From NCBI GenBank assembly GCA_964524225.1, contig CAZGEW010000003.1, positions 1 to 36,372 on the forward strand: a stretch of DNA of 36,372 bases. The letters run 5' to 3'. The notes under the pieces were generated by a model. That model did no database searches and was not told where the DNA came from. It worked only from the letters and a program-made list of their open reading frames with translations. Source of the stretch: GCA-2688775 sp964524225 (lineage in GTDB: Archaea > Nanobdellota > Nanobdellia > Woesearchaeales > GW2011-AR4). Both the position numbers and the translations under genes were made by a program. This document shows positions 1 to 9,333 of this stretch, piece after piece (position 1 is the first letter of the stretch; each line of letters begins with the position of its first letter).

Positions 1-3000
1 CTTTATTATTCGTAACACTGCCAGAAGCTAATATGTCTAAATTTGCCTTATCAATATAGGTTGTAATATTTCTTAATGTTTCCACTTGTTTATTGCCATT
101 TCTAAATTCTTCGCTTAATTCTAGATGGTTTGATGTTCCAACTTTCCATTTACGTTTGGTATTGCTAATAGTTATATTTGAGGATGGTATCTCAATAACA
201 CTAGACTTCCCAGTACTGATGTAAACCAATGGGTATCTCTGGCTTTCTGGGTACTCTATTTCAAATGTTGCTGGGTCATTTGTTGGTGTAAATCGTGTAA
301 TAAAAGTACCGTAACTTGTGTAACCATATTCAATGTTTGTTTTTCCATCAGGTGTCCTTAATGTCAGCTGAGTGCCCTTTTGACCTGCTGTAAATCTCCA
401 CAATTTTGTATGCAATACTTTACCATTAGAGCCACTTGTTATATTAACAACAAAGTCCATTGCTCTTAGATTTTCTGTATTATCCTTTGCGTTATCTTCA
501 TATGAGTTATCGGGTGTTTTTATTGAAAGAATTATACTTGATGTTTCATTACTTCCTAAGCTTAAGTTAACTAGTCCAATCTCTACACTATACCTTGTTG
601 TAATGTTTACATAGGAATTGTTTGTTGGGTTTAATGCCCCACTTGCATCTAAGTCAACTAATATGTCAAAGTCATTCTGCTTTATGGTACCAGCACTACT
701 GTTGGAGGCGTTAAATACCCTAAAATCAGCACCTCCTATCTTTAATGTAGCTAACTGATTGGCTCCATCAGTTGTTCCTGCTGAATAGGTTTGTTCTATA
801 GTTTTACCACTTCCCATATCCTTGAACTTAAGCACTGGATTGTCATTACTTACTTTGTCTGCGCCTTTATACTGCAATACATATGTCTTTCTTTCTCCTC
901 TCTTCCTAGTACCATCTGTAACAACCAAGTAGTCATCCTTTGTAATTGTCCTATTTTCAACATTTATGAAGTGCTTATCAGTATCACCAAACAATAATTT
1001 GTTTGCTGCTGGTGCTTTCGCAATTGGCACATTTACCTTGTTGCCGTCGCCATCAACAAATTCGAGATTGTATTGGTCCGAACCGCTTGTTTTTAGTTTA
1101 ATATTCTCAGTATTAACTTTTTTCAGTCCCTTGTACTCAATATCCCAGTTTTGAGTAAATAATACCTCTGGCTCCGCACTTGTTCCACCTTCCTGCTTGA
1201 TTGCGTCGCTAAGCTTTCCGCCTGCTGGAACAAAATAGTTGTCATCAGCAGTCATGTTAACATGTATCCTTGTTATCTTAAAGGTTGAGTTTGTATCAGA
1301 ACCTTCTATAATTACATCTGCATCATCTATTGTGTTATCATCTACCTTTAAATCGGTGGATGATGCAACATCTGTTATGTCAGTATCCTTTAGCTCTAAT
1401 TTGTTCGCTCCTATGAAGAATGTTGCACTATGGATACCTCCAGCATAGTCTTGGTATAGTACATCTGTTACACCAATGGTTGTACCGTCTGCTAGTTTAT
1501 CTGTATCACCAACCATCATTTTTCTTGTCGTCTGACCGTTTACTACAAATTGTGCTTCATCACTATCAACAAAGTTTAATGTTACTTCGTAGTCAATTCC
1601 ATTCACAGTATAAGTTTTTGTCTGCTTTTCCAATAAAGTATCTTTTGCTACCCCACCCATCAATGTTAATACAACATTATTACCTACTGTTGATGTTCTT
1701 TTTGCAGTTACAATTGTGTATGTCTTACCAAACATTTTAATGTCAACATCTTGGTAGTCTGTTAAAAACAAACCAGTTGTTGATGCTACGCCATTTGAAT
1801 CATCAACATCACTTTCCAGTGCTGTTGTGAACTCCATTAAGTATCTTCCTATCTCTTTTCCTGATTTAAAATATAGAAAATCAGCTGTCACATCATCATC
1901 ACTTTCTGTATATAAAACATAACCTGTGTTTAATGCAGCTTCTGTTCCTGGACCCAACAAGTAAAGGTATTGGTTAAATGGAGAAGTCACTTTGTTGTTA
2001 GTTACAGAACCAGATGCTAGTGCCTTTAGATTGTTCTTGTCTATGTAAGTAGTAATGTTTCTTAATGTTTCTATCGTATCATCTGCTGATCCATCTTCGC
2101 TTAATTCTAGATGGTTTGATGTTGAAACTGCCCAAGCATCACCCTCAACTTCAATTCCTGGTGGCAATGTAATTATAGTTTCTTCTGATTCCTGAAGTTC
2201 TGTGAAAATGCTTGAATCTAAGCTGTAATTGCAAGCTGTATATTTATTAGTAAACAAAGACAACAAAATAGAATCTTCTCCTATAACAGAGTTATTTTGT
2301 GGTGAAATAATGTTCATATCAAAATTAGAGTTTTTTATTTTGCCTTCTTTTTTTGGATATTTAGGCATATTACAATCATGAAGTGTCAAATTATTTTGAT
2401 TAGAGGTATTTACTTCAAAGCATTGACCGCTTAGATTATACTTACTAAAATTCTCCATTACTCGAGAAGCAATTCTTGTATCAATATCTGTGTTTCCAGC
2501 TACTATTAATGTTGCTGTTCCATTATGCACAAAGCTACTTATCAATGCAGTGTTTTGGTCAAGAGGCCATAATGATAACGGCAAAAAAATATTTGTTAAT
2601 GCATTATTATGTGGTCTTCCAATACTTACTATATTAGTATTATTGGGGTCAATAATTTGAGAAGCTAATTGAATTGGATCAAGTTTTATTTCACAAGTGC
2701 TGTTGATGCTTCCATTACAATTGATATATCTCCAGCTACTGAACAAATCTGAAGCAGCTATAACATCCTCTGCAGGTGCTGTATCTCCTACAACAAAATC
2801 GAAGAATTGGCTATTGTTCAGAAATGTTTTAATAATTAAATCTATAGTAAAAGATTCTGTAATATTTGGCTTTGTAATATTTGAAACATTTCCTGCTCCG
2901 CCACCACCACCGCCCCCTGGGCTTCCGGTAAGATTTTCTGGTTTTAGCTTTATAACCCACATATCAGAGTTATTTAAAGAAGAGAATGTTCGACCAGCCA

Positions 3001-4093
3001 CAATATATCCATGATCTGAAGTTTGTTGAATGGAAAATGCTGCACTATTATTATAACCGCTATCTAATGTTTTATTCCATTCTGTACTGCCATTTGAATC
3101 GGTTTTAATAATCCAAACATTAGTGTATGCATTTACAATGTCCAAGGTCTTGAAACCAGCTAAGATATAGCCACCATCTAGTGTTTGTTGTACAGAAAAG
3201 GCTTTTTCGTACCCTGGACCATCAAAAATCTTGTTCCATAAAAGGTTTCCATTAGAATCAGTTTTTACGAGCATAATATCTGTATTGAGATCTTCAGAAA
3301 ATATATCTCCAACTAATATGTACCCCTCATCAGACGTTTGTTTGACTGAATTTGCTATGTCGAAACCACCACCAGGAGATAATGCTTTGTTCCACAATTC
3401 ATTGCCATTGAAATCTGTTTTTATAAGCCAGAAACTTCTACCACCTGAACCGGCTAAGATATAGCCACCATCTAGTGTTTGCTGGACTGAGCGTCCTGTA
3501 TCGTAATTTGGACCACCATAGGTTTTATTCCATTCTTCACCCCCATTTGAATCTGTTTTTATTAACCAAAAATCAATACCACCATTTCCCAGTCCATATT
3601 CGTCGCCAATCATAATATATCCTCCATCTGAGGTTTGTTGTGCTTCATATGCAAAATTAATTGTGAAACTACCTCGTAGTGTATCAAATGTTTTATTCCA
3701 TTGTTCATCACCATTTGGGTCTGTTTTTATAAGCCAAAGAGTACCATTATAAAACCCAAAAAACCTTGTGCCTGCTAAAATATAACCACCATCAGATGTT
3801 TCTTGGATAGAACGTGCAGCATCAGAAAAATGACCTCCAAATGTTTTATTCCATTGTAGGTTACCATTTGCGTCTGATTTAATCAACCAGGCATCTTCTT
3901 CACCAGCACCATACGATGATGTGTTTCCTGCTATTATATAGCCGCTATCGGAGGTTTGTTGAATAGAATAAGCACTCTCTAAACCTAAGCCACCATATGT
4001 CCTATTCCACTCTACTTCAGGCGCGTCTATTGCATAAGTAAGATTAGCAAATATTATTATAAATAATACAACTACAAAAAGTCGTCTAAGCAT
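1..4093 (-). CDS. Giant secreted S-layer-like protein with N-terminal seven-repeat propeller (3' end outside window)
   Basis: The reading frame is open from an ATG at 4093 to the window edge, about 1364 codons, so the C-terminus is missing. Residues 1-21 form a signal peptide (MLRRLFVVVLF.. ending ..LTYA). Seven repeats of about 45-60 residues follow, each with a GGYIxAG core, a WLIKTDSNG strand and WNKT(F/Y)GG. This number suits a seven-bladed beta-propeller. A Gly-rich linker (PGGGGGGGAG, near residue 397) leads to a long Thr/Asp-rich region with YLYLLGPGTEAALNTGYVLY and DDVTADFLYFKSGKEIG, resembling archaeal S-layer proteins. A module starting near residue 640 (TSNHLELSED, TLRNITTYIDK, LASGSVTNNK) recurs near residue 1313, where the window ends. 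Many N-x-S/T sequons are present. Role inferred: cell-envelope lattice or adhesin. The frame and repeats are read directly; the S-layer assignment rests on family resemblance. Confidence 0.85.
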   Translation of the reverse strand, partial: MLRRLFVVVLFIIIFANLTYAIDAPEVEWNRTYGGLGLESAYSIQQTSDSGYIIAGNTSSYGAGEEDAWLIKSDANGNLQWNKTFGGHFSDAARSIQETSDGGYILAGTRFFGFYNGTLWLIKTDPNGDEQWNKTFDTLRGSFTINFAYEAQQTSDGGYIMIGDEYGLGNGGIDFWLIKTDSNGGEEWNKTYGGPNYDTGRSVQQTLDGGYILAGSGGRSFWLIKTDFNGNELWNKALSPGGGFDIANSVKQTSDEGYILVGDIFSEDLNTDIMLVKTDSNGNLLWNKIFDGPGYEKAFSVQQTLDGGYILAGFKTLDIVNAYTNVWIIKTDSNGSTEWNKTLDSGYNNSAAFSIQQTSDHGYIVAGRTFSSLNNSDMWVIKLKPENLTGSPGGGGGGGAGNVSNITKPNITESFTIDLIIKTFLNNSQFFDFVVGDTAPAEDVIAASDLFSSWRYINCNGSINSTCEIKLDPIQLASQIIDPNNTNIVSIGRPHNNALTNIFLPLSLWPLDQNTALISSFVHNGTATLIVAGNTDIDTRIASRVMENFSKYNLSGQCFEVNTSNQNNLTLHDCNMPKYPKKEGKIKNSNFDMNIISPQNNSVIGEDSILLSLFTNKYTACNYSLDSSIFTELQESEETIITLPPGIEVEGDAWAVSTSNHLELSEDGSADDTIETLRNITTYIDKNNLKALASGSVTNNKVTSPFNQYLYLLGPGTEAALNTGYVLYTESDDDVTADFLYFKSGKEIGRYLMEFTTALESDVDDSNGVASTTGLFLTDYQDVDIKMFGKTYTIVTAKRTSTVGNNVVLTLMGGVAKDTLLEKQTKTYTVNGIDYEVTLNFVDSDEAQFVVNGQTTRKMMVGDTDKLADGTTIGVTDVLYQDYAGGIHSATFFIGANKLELKDTDITDVASSTDLKVDDNTIDDADVIIEGSDTNSTFKITRIHVNMTADDNYFVPAGGKLSDAIKQEGGTSAEPEVLFTQNWDIEYKGLKKVNTENIKLKTSGSDQYNLEFVDGDGNKVNVPIAKAPAANKLLFGDTDKHFINVENRTITKDDYLVVTDGTRKRGERKTYVLQYKGADKVSNDNPVLKFKDMGSGKTIEQTYSAGTTDGANQLATLKIGGADFRVFNASNSSAGTIKQNDFDILVDLDASGALNPTNNSYVNITTRYSVEIGLVNLSLGSNETSSIILSIKTPDNSYEDNAKDNTENLRAMDFVVNITSGSNGKVLHTKLWRFTAGQKGTQLTLRTPDGKTNIEYGYTSYGTFITRFTPTNDPATFEIEYPESQRYPLVYISTGKSSVIEIPSSNITISNTKRKWKVGTSNHLELSEEFRNGNKQVETLRNITTYIDKANLDILASGSVTNNK
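108..2123 (-). repeat. In-frame direct repeat inside the S-layer-like gene
   Basis: A 30-base stretch at 108-137 is identical to 2094-2123, exactly 1986 bases (662 codons) apart. The flanks for about 100 bases are clearly related. The repeat encodes the TSNHLELSE / TLRNITTYIDK / LASGSVTNNK segment twice, showing an internal duplication of a large surface module. The feature marks the span between the two copies. Confidence 0.85.
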
Positions 4094-4130
4094 TATTATT
4101 TTACCCCCAACTAGTAAAAATTAAGCACCT

Positions 4131-4164
4131 TATTTAAATATTACCACAAAAACACATTTATAAA
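4131..4164. promoter_or_regulatory. Divergent promoter region between the S-layer-like gene and a GT2 gene
   Basis: TTTATAAA at 4157-4164 is centred 28 bases before the ATG at 4189, so the plus-strand glycosyltransferase mRNA is probably leaderless. The symmetrical TATTTAAATA at 4131-4140 can serve the minus-strand gene, placing its transcription start near 4108-4110. A GGGGGT stretch (4102-4107 on the minus strand) would then lie before its ATG at 4093 as a possible weak ribosome-binding site. Confidence 0.55.
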
Positions 4165-4188
4165 CAGAACTTTAATACAATATGTAAA

Positions 4189-4905
4189 ATGAAACCCTTT
4201 GTAATGATTCCAACTTACAATGAAAAAGAAAATATCAAGAATTTAATTAGCCAAATTTTTAAGCTTAAGCTTAAAAATTTGGAAATTGTCATTGTTGATG
4301 ACAATAGCCCTGACGGAACATGGAAAATTGTTAAGCAAATTTCTAATAAAAACAAGAATGTCCATCTTTTGTTGAGAAAAAGAGATAAAGGCAGAGGAAC
4401 ATCTGGAAGAGATGGTTTTATTTACTGCTTAAAGCATGGTGCTAATATTGTAGTTGAAATGGATGCCGATATGTCGCATGATCCAAAATATATTTCAAAA
4501 ATGATCAAGGAATTGAAAAATGCAGACTTGGTTATTGGTTCAAGAAGGGTTAAGGGAGCGAAAGAGATTGGAAGAAGCCTATTTAGAAGGCTAATCACTT
4601 TAGGCGCGAATTTATATATAAGACTGATGCTTGGATTAAAGGTAAAAGATTGCAATTCCGGATTTAGATGTTTTAAAAGAGAAGTGCTAGAAAAAATAGA
4701 TCTTGAAAAACTTGCGTCAAAAGGTCCTGCTATTATACAAGAAGTTTTATTTAAAGCGCATCTAAAAGGTTTCAAAATAAAAGAAATACCCATTATTTTT
4801 GTAAATAGAACAAAAGGGAATTCAAAACTTGGTATTCCACAGCTTGCAGCAGGTTACTTTATGGTTTTAAAATTAAAACTTATGAAAATTTTTAATTCTT
4901 TGTGA
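4189..4905 (+). CDS. GT2 glycosyltransferase, dolichyl/polyprenyl-phosphate mannose synthase-like
   Basis: The 238-residue protein matches DPM1-type enzymes, which transfer a sugar from a nucleotide donor to polyprenyl phosphate on the cytoplasmic face of the membrane. Visible motifs are the N-terminal MIPTYNEKENI, VDDNSPDGT, the metal-binding MDADMSHDP, VIGSRRVKGA and CNSGFRCFKRE. There is no C-terminal membrane domain, so this is the short soluble or peripheral form. Lipid-linked sugars of this type feed N-glycosylation of S-layer proteins, which fits the neighbouring genes. The last codons overlap the left arm of a perfect hairpin. The donor sugar cannot be told from sequence. Confidence 0.88.
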   Translation: MKPFVMIPTYNEKENIKNLISQIFKLKLKNLEIVIVDDNSPDGTWKIVKQISNKNKNVHLLLRKRDKGRGTSGRDGFIYCLKHGANIVVEMDADMSHDPKYISKMIKELKNADLVIGSRRVKGAKEIGRSLFRRLITLGANLYIRLMLGLKVKDCNSGFRCFKREVLEKIDLEKLASKGPAIIQEVLFKAHLKGFKIKEIPIIFVNRTKGNSKLGIPQLAAGYFMVLKLKLMKIFNSL

Positions 4906-4918
4906 ATTAAAAATTTTC
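4884..4918 (+). terminator. 15-bp hairpin overlapping the stop codon of the GT2 gene
   Basis: Arms GAAAATTTTTAATTC (4884-4898) and GAATTAAAAATTTTC (4904-4918) pair perfectly around a TTTGT loop. The TGA stop (4903-4905) lies at the loop/right-arm junction, so the final codons of the gene form the left arm. Nearly the same design occurs at 23602-23636 and 28351-28383. A terminator or an mRNA 3'-end stabiliser are both possible. Confidence 0.5.
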
Positions 4919-4935
4919 CTGATGTAAAACATTAG

Positions 4936-4968
4936 AAAAAATTTAACAACAAAGTTGTTAAATTTTTT
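4936..4968. repeat. 15-bp hairpin just upstream of the GT4 start codon
   Basis: Arms AAAAAATTTAACAAC (4936-4950) and GTTGTTAAATTTTTT (4954-4968) are perfect complements with an AAA loop. The hairpin ends nine bases before the ATG at 4978. No Shine-Dalgarno sequence lies between it and the start codon. It has the same A/T-ended outline as other hairpins in the window but a different inner arm. Confidence 0.7.
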
Positions 4969-4977
4969 AAATATCAA

Positions 4978-6015
4978 ATGAAAATAGCAATTTTAACTCC
5001 AACTTTCTCCTCTTTCAGTGGAATTGATAGGGTTGCAGAGCAACAAGCACAAGAATATGCCAAAAAAAGACATAAGGTAACGGTTTTTGCACTTGAAGCT
5101 ACAATTAAGCCAAAGAATTACAGATTAGAAGTATTAGGAATGCCTAAGAGTTTGTTTATGCAGCGCTTATACAGGTTATTATTTTTTCTTGACTTTAAAA
5201 AAATAAAGGACACAGTAGAAAAATTAAAAGATTACGATATTATTATTTCACATTTCTATCCTATGAACTGGATTGCTTATTACACAAAGAAAAGATATAA
5301 TGTTAAGTATATTTATTATAACCATGGAGTTGGTTATAGCCATCTATTTAGTAACATTTTTGAAAAATTCTATATGATTTTATTCAAATTTTTTAACAAA
5401 TTATCTTTAAAAAATATTGATTCAGCAATTTCAATAAGCAAATTTATGCAATCTGAACTTAAAAAAGAAACTGGGTTGGAAAGTAAAGTTATTTATAATA
5501 AAATAGACAAAAAGATATTCAGAAAAGGCATTGATGCAAGCAAAATAAGAAAAATTTTGAATATAAAGGAAGATGAAAAATTATTATTTTTTATAGGAAG
5601 GTTATCACCTCATAAAAATACCCATACATTATTAAAAATATTTAATATAGTAAATCAAAAATTACCTAATACAAAATTACTTATTGTGGGAAAACCAACA
5701 TTTCCAAAATACTATAAAAAGCTAAGAAAGCTTGCAAACAAAAATGTTGTCTTTAAGGAATCTATTAGCGAAAAAGAATTGCCTCTTTATTACAATGCAT
5801 GTGATTTGTATGTGACGGCTTCGTTGTGGGAAGGATTTAACCTTCCTTTAGCTGAGGCCCAAGCATGTGGCAAAAAGGTTGTTGCATTTAATGTATGCTC
5901 GCATCCAGAAATTGTAAAAAATGGCAGTTTGGTAAAAGAAAATGATATTGAAGGATTTGCAAATGCTATTACAAAATTATTGAAATATAAATGCACTAAT
6001 TATGCCAATATTTGA
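4978..6015 (+). CDS. GT4-family glycosyltransferase
   Basis: The 345-residue protein has a GT-B layout. The N-terminal acceptor domain starts MKIAILTPTFSSFSGIDRVA. The C-terminal donor domain has FFIGRLSPHKN, a LLIVGKP strand, the YYNACDLYVTASLWEGFNLPLAEAQACGKKVVA block with the E-x7-E-type nucleotide-sugar signature, and a final PEIV. It probably adds a sugar in assembly of a surface glycan. The gene lies 72 bases after the GT2 gene in the same direction with two hairpins between. Its last 20 bases overlap the 3' end of the convergent epimerase gene. The sugar and acceptor are unknown. Confidence 0.88.
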   Translation: MKIAILTPTFSSFSGIDRVAEQQAQEYAKKRHKVTVFALEATIKPKNYRLEVLGMPKSLFMQRLYRLLFFLDFKKIKDTVEKLKDYDIIISHFYPMNWIAYYTKKRYNVKYIYYNHGVGYSHLFSNIFEKFYMILFKFFNKLSLKNIDSAISISKFMQSELKKETGLESKVIYNKIDKKIFRKGIDASKIRKILNIKEDEKLLFFIGRLSPHKNTHTLLKIFNIVNQKLPNTKLLIVGKPTFPKYYKKLRKLANKNVVFKESISEKELPLYYNACDLYVTASLWEGFNLPLAEAQACGKKVVAFNVCSHPEIVKNGSLVKENDIEGFANAITKLLKYKCTNYANI

Positions 6016-6943
6016 ATTGATTTAACAAATCTTTGATTGCTTTTCTTACAGCCCCATCAGAGCTGAGCTTTGATTTCCATCCTAGTTTAGTCATCTTTGT
6101 TGTGTCTAATCTTACTTGAGGAACATCTCCTGGCCATCCTCGGTCTTTGCCTGTGTATTCAAATCTTATATCTCTAAGCTTCATTTCTTCAATAACCATA
6201 GCAGCAATGGTATTAACATAAGTTGCACCTTTACATGCTAAATTGAAATAGCTTACCTCTTCATCAGAGTTGAGCCAACCATAAAGCATACCTTCAACAC
6301 ATTCCTTTACATATAAATATGGCTTGGCTTGTTTGCCGTCTCCTCGTATGAGCAATTTTTTATTATTTTTTCTTAATTTATTTATGAAATCTACTAAAAC
6401 CCCATGAGTTCCATTTTTGCCAACAACATTTCCAAATCTAAAAATCCAGGCTTTCATACCAAAATTATGACAAAATGAACTAATCATGCCTTCACATGCT
6501 AATTTGCTTGCACCATAAAATGAGATTGGCAATAGAGGTCCATAATCCTCTGGAGTAGACTTTATTTTAGCTTCGCCATATATGGCAGAAGTAGAAGCAA
6601 ATATTATTTGCTTTATTTTATAAACCCTCATAGCTTCTAATACATTATATGTTGCAATAGTTCCATTTTTCAAATCTGTATCTGTAATTTCATTATTGCT
6701 AATATCAGAATTAGCAGCCATATGAAAAATTGCATTATAGCCTTTTATTGCCTTTTTTAATTTTTTAAAATCCAACAAATCAGCTTCAATAAATTTAAAG
6801 TTTTTATTATTAAAGTACTGCTTTAAAAATTCCTTTTTGCCCAAACTTAAATTATCATATACTGTAACCTTATGCTCTTTAATAAGATAATCCACTAAAT
6901 TACTGCCAATAAATCCTGCTCCACCTGTAATAAAGCATTTCAT
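5996..6943 (-). CDS. NAD-dependent epimerase/dehydratase (GalE-like extended SDR)
   Basis: This 315-residue nucleotide-sugar enzyme begins with the NAD-binding TGGAGFIGSNLVDYL. It carries the Ser/Tyr/Lys catalytic set as ASTSAIYGEA and YGASKLACE, and DIRFEYTGKDRGWPGDVPQ near the C-terminus, as in UDP-sugar 4-epimerases. It is the last gene of the minus-strand operon, 15 bases after gmhA. In heptose loci such enzymes often modify GDP-heptose, so either a GDP-heptose-modifying enzyme or a UDP-hexose 4-epimerase is possible. Sequence alone does not decide between them. Confidence 0.85.
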   Translation of the reverse strand: MKCFITGGAGFIGSNLVDYLIKEHKVTVYDNLSLGKKEFLKQYFNNKNFKFIEADLLDFKKLKKAIKGYNAIFHMAANSDISNNEITDTDLKNGTIATYNVLEAMRVYKIKQIIFASTSAIYGEAKIKSTPEDYGPLLPISFYGASKLACEGMISSFCHNFGMKAWIFRFGNVVGKNGTHGVLVDFINKLRKNNKKLLIRGDGKQAKPYLYVKECVEGMLYGWLNSDEEVSYFNLACKGATYVNTIAAMVIEEMKLRDIRFEYTGKDRGWPGDVPQVRLDTTKMTKLGWKSKLSSDGAVRKAIKDLLNQFKYWHN

Positions 6944-6958
6944 ATATAAACAAAAATT

Positions 6959-7546
6959 TTAATCTTTAATACTTTTTAGACAATAATGTAAAATATGTCC
7001 AAGCATATGATGTATATCCTCCACAACACCATAGCTATTGCTTCTCACAACAATGCTATAGTCAGAAATATCTTTGAGCTTGCCTCCATCAAAGCCAATA
7101 AGCCCAATAATTGTTAAGCCAAATTCTTTTGCAATCTCAACAGCTTTTATTATATTTTTAGAATTGCCACTTGCGCTTATTGCGATAAGCACATCACCTT
7201 TTGACATTATATTTAGCAATTGTTGTGAAAAAATTTCTTCATAGTTTATATCATTTGCTATCGCTGTTATTGTAGCAATATTTGCTGTTAAAGGAAAAAC
7301 CCTAAACCTTTTTTCTTTTTTATTATTTATGTCTTTTACAGTGCCTTTTCCAAGATCACAAGAAATATGGATTGCTGTTGCGGCGCTGCCGCCATTACCG
7401 ACAACAAATATATTTTTGCCATTTCTATAGGCATTATTTAAGACATTAACTATATTATGTATTTTCTTCAAATCTAAATTTTTTATCTGTTCTTCTACAT
7501 CTAACAAATATTCTTTTATGCAATTATTAATTATATCATCTTTCAT
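6959..7546 (-). CDS. gmhA: Phosphoheptose isomerase (SIS domain)
   Basis: The 195-residue SIS-domain protein matches GmhA, which converts sedoheptulose 7-phosphate to D-glycero-D-manno-heptose 7-phosphate. Family hallmarks are FVVGNGGSAATAIHISCDL, the ITAIANDINYEEIFSQQL segment, LIAISASGNSKNIIKA, and a C-terminal VEDIHHMLGHILHY metal/active-site helix. Length is typical. It overlaps hddC by an ATGA junction, implying translational coupling. The neighbouring kinase and guanylyltransferase genes make GmhA more likely than the related DiaA. Confidence 0.88.
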   Translation of the reverse strand: MKDDIINNCIKEYLLDVEEQIKNLDLKKIHNIVNVLNNAYRNGKNIFVVGNGGSAATAIHISCDLGKGTVKDINNKKEKRFRVFPLTANIATITAIANDINYEEIFSQQLLNIMSKGDVLIAISASGNSKNIIKAVEIAKEFGLTIIGLIGFDGGKLKDISDYSIVVRSNSYGVVEDIHHMLGHILHYCLKSIKD

Positions 7547-8229
7547 TTCTTGAAGTAATTACCCACTCCTCCTTTAAATCTATCTACACCTTCAAAAGTT
7601 CCCAAATCGAAAAAATTCTCTTTTGTTTCAAATGCAATTAAATCTTTTTTATTTATCAGTAATGGAAAAATTTCATTTTCCAATGAAACATACTTATTTT
7701 TTGGTATAAGCTTAATAATATCTTTCCTAAAAATTTGCACACCGCAGTCTGTACAGCTTAAATTTTTATTTACTTTATCATATTTTACAACAAATCTATT
7801 TTTAAGCATTATATTACCTTGATATTTTTTGTTTCTATTAACTACAATAATGTTTTTGTTGATTTTTTTGTAATAATCAATAAGTTCATGATAATTTAAT
7901 GGAATAAATGTATCACCATTTAAAAGTACAAATTCTTTGTTTAAATACCTTTGTGCATTTTTTAAAGCTCCTCCTGTACCTAGCAATTTTTTTTCATTAG
8001 AGTACTTTATCTTTACATCAAATAAAGAACCATCTTTAAAATAAGAAATTACTTTTTCTGACATATAACCAGTTAATATCAAAATATTCCTTAAGCTCTG
8101 ATTTCTTAAATATAAAATTAAGTACTCCAAAAATGGCTTTCCATTTATTTCTATCATTGGTTTTGGAATTTTGTTAGTTAAAGGTCTTAGCCTAGTTCCT
8201 AAGCCACCTGCTAAGATTACAGCTTGCAT
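7543..8229 (-). CDS. hddC: D-glycero-alpha-D-manno-heptose 1-phosphate guanylyltransferase-like nucleotidyltransferase
   Basis: The 228-residue sugar-phosphate nucleotidyltransferase starts with the signature AVILAGGLGTRLRPLT and has PKPMIEINGKPFLEY, LLGTGGALKNAQ and the metal-binding LLNGDTF. In heptose operons this type is HddC, which uses GTP to make GDP-heptose. The adjacent gmhA and hddA genes favour this over mannose-1-phosphate guanylyltransferase. Its start codon overlaps the stop of the upstream GT2 gene by one base (TAATG), and its stop overlaps gmhA. Confidence 0.82.
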   Translation of the reverse strand: MQAVILAGGLGTRLRPLTNKIPKPMIEINGKPFLEYLILYLRNQSLRNILILTGYMSEKVISYFKDGSLFDVKIKYSNEKKLLGTGGALKNAQRYLNKEFVLLNGDTFIPLNYHELIDYYKKINKNIIVVNRNKKYQGNIMLKNRFVVKYDKVNKNLSCTDCGVQIFRKDIIKLIPKNKYVSLENEIFPLLINKKDLIAFETKENFFDLGTFEGVDRFKGGVGNYFKK

Positions 8230-9320
8230 TATTCATTAATGGTTTCGTTCATAAAACTATACATTATTATCGATATAGATATCATAAGTATTGTAAAGCC
8301 TAGAATACTGAATTTTATATCAGTTAATGACAACACTCTTAACCTTAACCATTTTATCAATATTAAAAGAAATATTATAAAGCTTACAAGAAATAGTCCA
8401 AAGCTTACTATTATTCCTTTCTCTAAAGTTAATTTTGAGCCTATAACATTTAGCAAATTTTTCTTCTCAAAGCCTCTTCTAAACATAATAGTTTTAGATA
8501 TAATACTAAACAAAAACATTTGAAATCCAATAATGAATACTACAGTTGATAATACCAGAGATATGTTACCAAAACGTGAGCTTATTAGGATGTTAATTAT
8601 TGCAAATATGCTCACTAGCATCAAAACAATTGAAGGATAAACAAACATAATATTAGGACTATGGATTAACATAAACCTGAGATTATGCCAAGCAGCCTTT
8701 GTCCCTGACAATTTTGATTTGCCTATACGCGAGAAATAACGTGTAGGTATTTCTTTAAATCTCAGGTTATTACTTCTTATTTTAGAGTGAATCTCAATAT
8801 TCAAATCCCATTTTTGAGATTGAAGATCTAATTTTTTTAATGCATCAACTCTAAATCCTTTGTAACCACTTAATACATCCCTGCCTTTCATGCAGAAAAA
8901 AAGATTCCCCATAAAATTAAAGATAAGGTTTCCTATATAATGACTTGTTGACATAGAATTCCCAGTTAGTTCAGCAAATCTATTAGCATTTACATAATCA
9001 TAACCTTCTTTTAATGTTTTAATCATTAGAGGTAGAGTATTTGCATCGTAAGTACCATCTGGATCGTACATAATAATGTATCTTCCTTTTGCTTCCCTAA
9101 AACCTCTTCGCAATGCATTACCATATCCCTTTATTGGCTCATTCACTACCTTGGCTCCTAAACTTCTAGCTATCATAGCTGTTTTATCCCTTGAATCACT
9201 ATCTACTACTATAATTTCAAACTTGATTTTACCCTTTGAGAGTACGTCTTTTATTTCCCTTATAGTTTTACCTATACTTTTCTCTTCGTTCAAAGCCGGT
9301 AAAATAATAGATATTTCCAT
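8229..9320 (-). CDS. Membrane-bound GT2 glycosyltransferase
   Basis: The 363-residue protein has an N-terminal GT-A domain: ILPALNEEKSIG, VVDSDSRDKT, the metal-binding YDPDGTYD, SGYKGFRVDALKKLD, and a GKSKLSG motif. Residues from about 228 onward contain four hydrophobic segments (near 230-250, 258-280, 305-325 and 335-355). This is the layout of polyprenyl-phosphate sugar synthases with a membrane anchor. It sits between hddA and hddC in the same transcript, 13 bases after hddA, so it may load or transfer the heptose. That substrate is inferred from position only. Confidence 0.85.
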   Translation of the reverse strand: MEISIILPALNEEKSIGKTIREIKDVLSKGKIKFEIIVVDSDSRDKTAMIARSLGAKVVNEPIKGYGNALRRGFREAKGRYIIMYDPDGTYDANTLPLMIKTLKEGYDYVNANRFAELTGNSMSTSHYIGNLIFNFMGNLFFCMKGRDVLSGYKGFRVDALKKLDLQSQKWDLNIEIHSKIRSNNLRFKEIPTRYFSRIGKSKLSGTKAAWHNLRFMLIHSPNIMFVYPSIVLMLVSIFAIINILISSRFGNISLVLSTVVFIIGFQMFLFSIISKTIMFRRGFEKKNLLNVIGSKLTLEKGIIVSFGLFLVSFIIFLLILIKWLRLRVLSLTDIKFSILGFTILMISISIIMYSFMNETINE

Positions 9321-9333
9321 AAAATTACTTTAA

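Noticed and set aside
1239..1740. Plus-strand ORFs opposite the S-layer-like gene
   Set aside because: They are antisense to a long, repeat-rich coding frame with a signal peptide and have low-complexity Ser/Leu/Tyr content.
2882..2930. GGT/CCA triplet run as a tandem repeat element
   Set aside because: It encodes the Gly-rich linker of the S-layer-like protein and shows no sign of an independent function.
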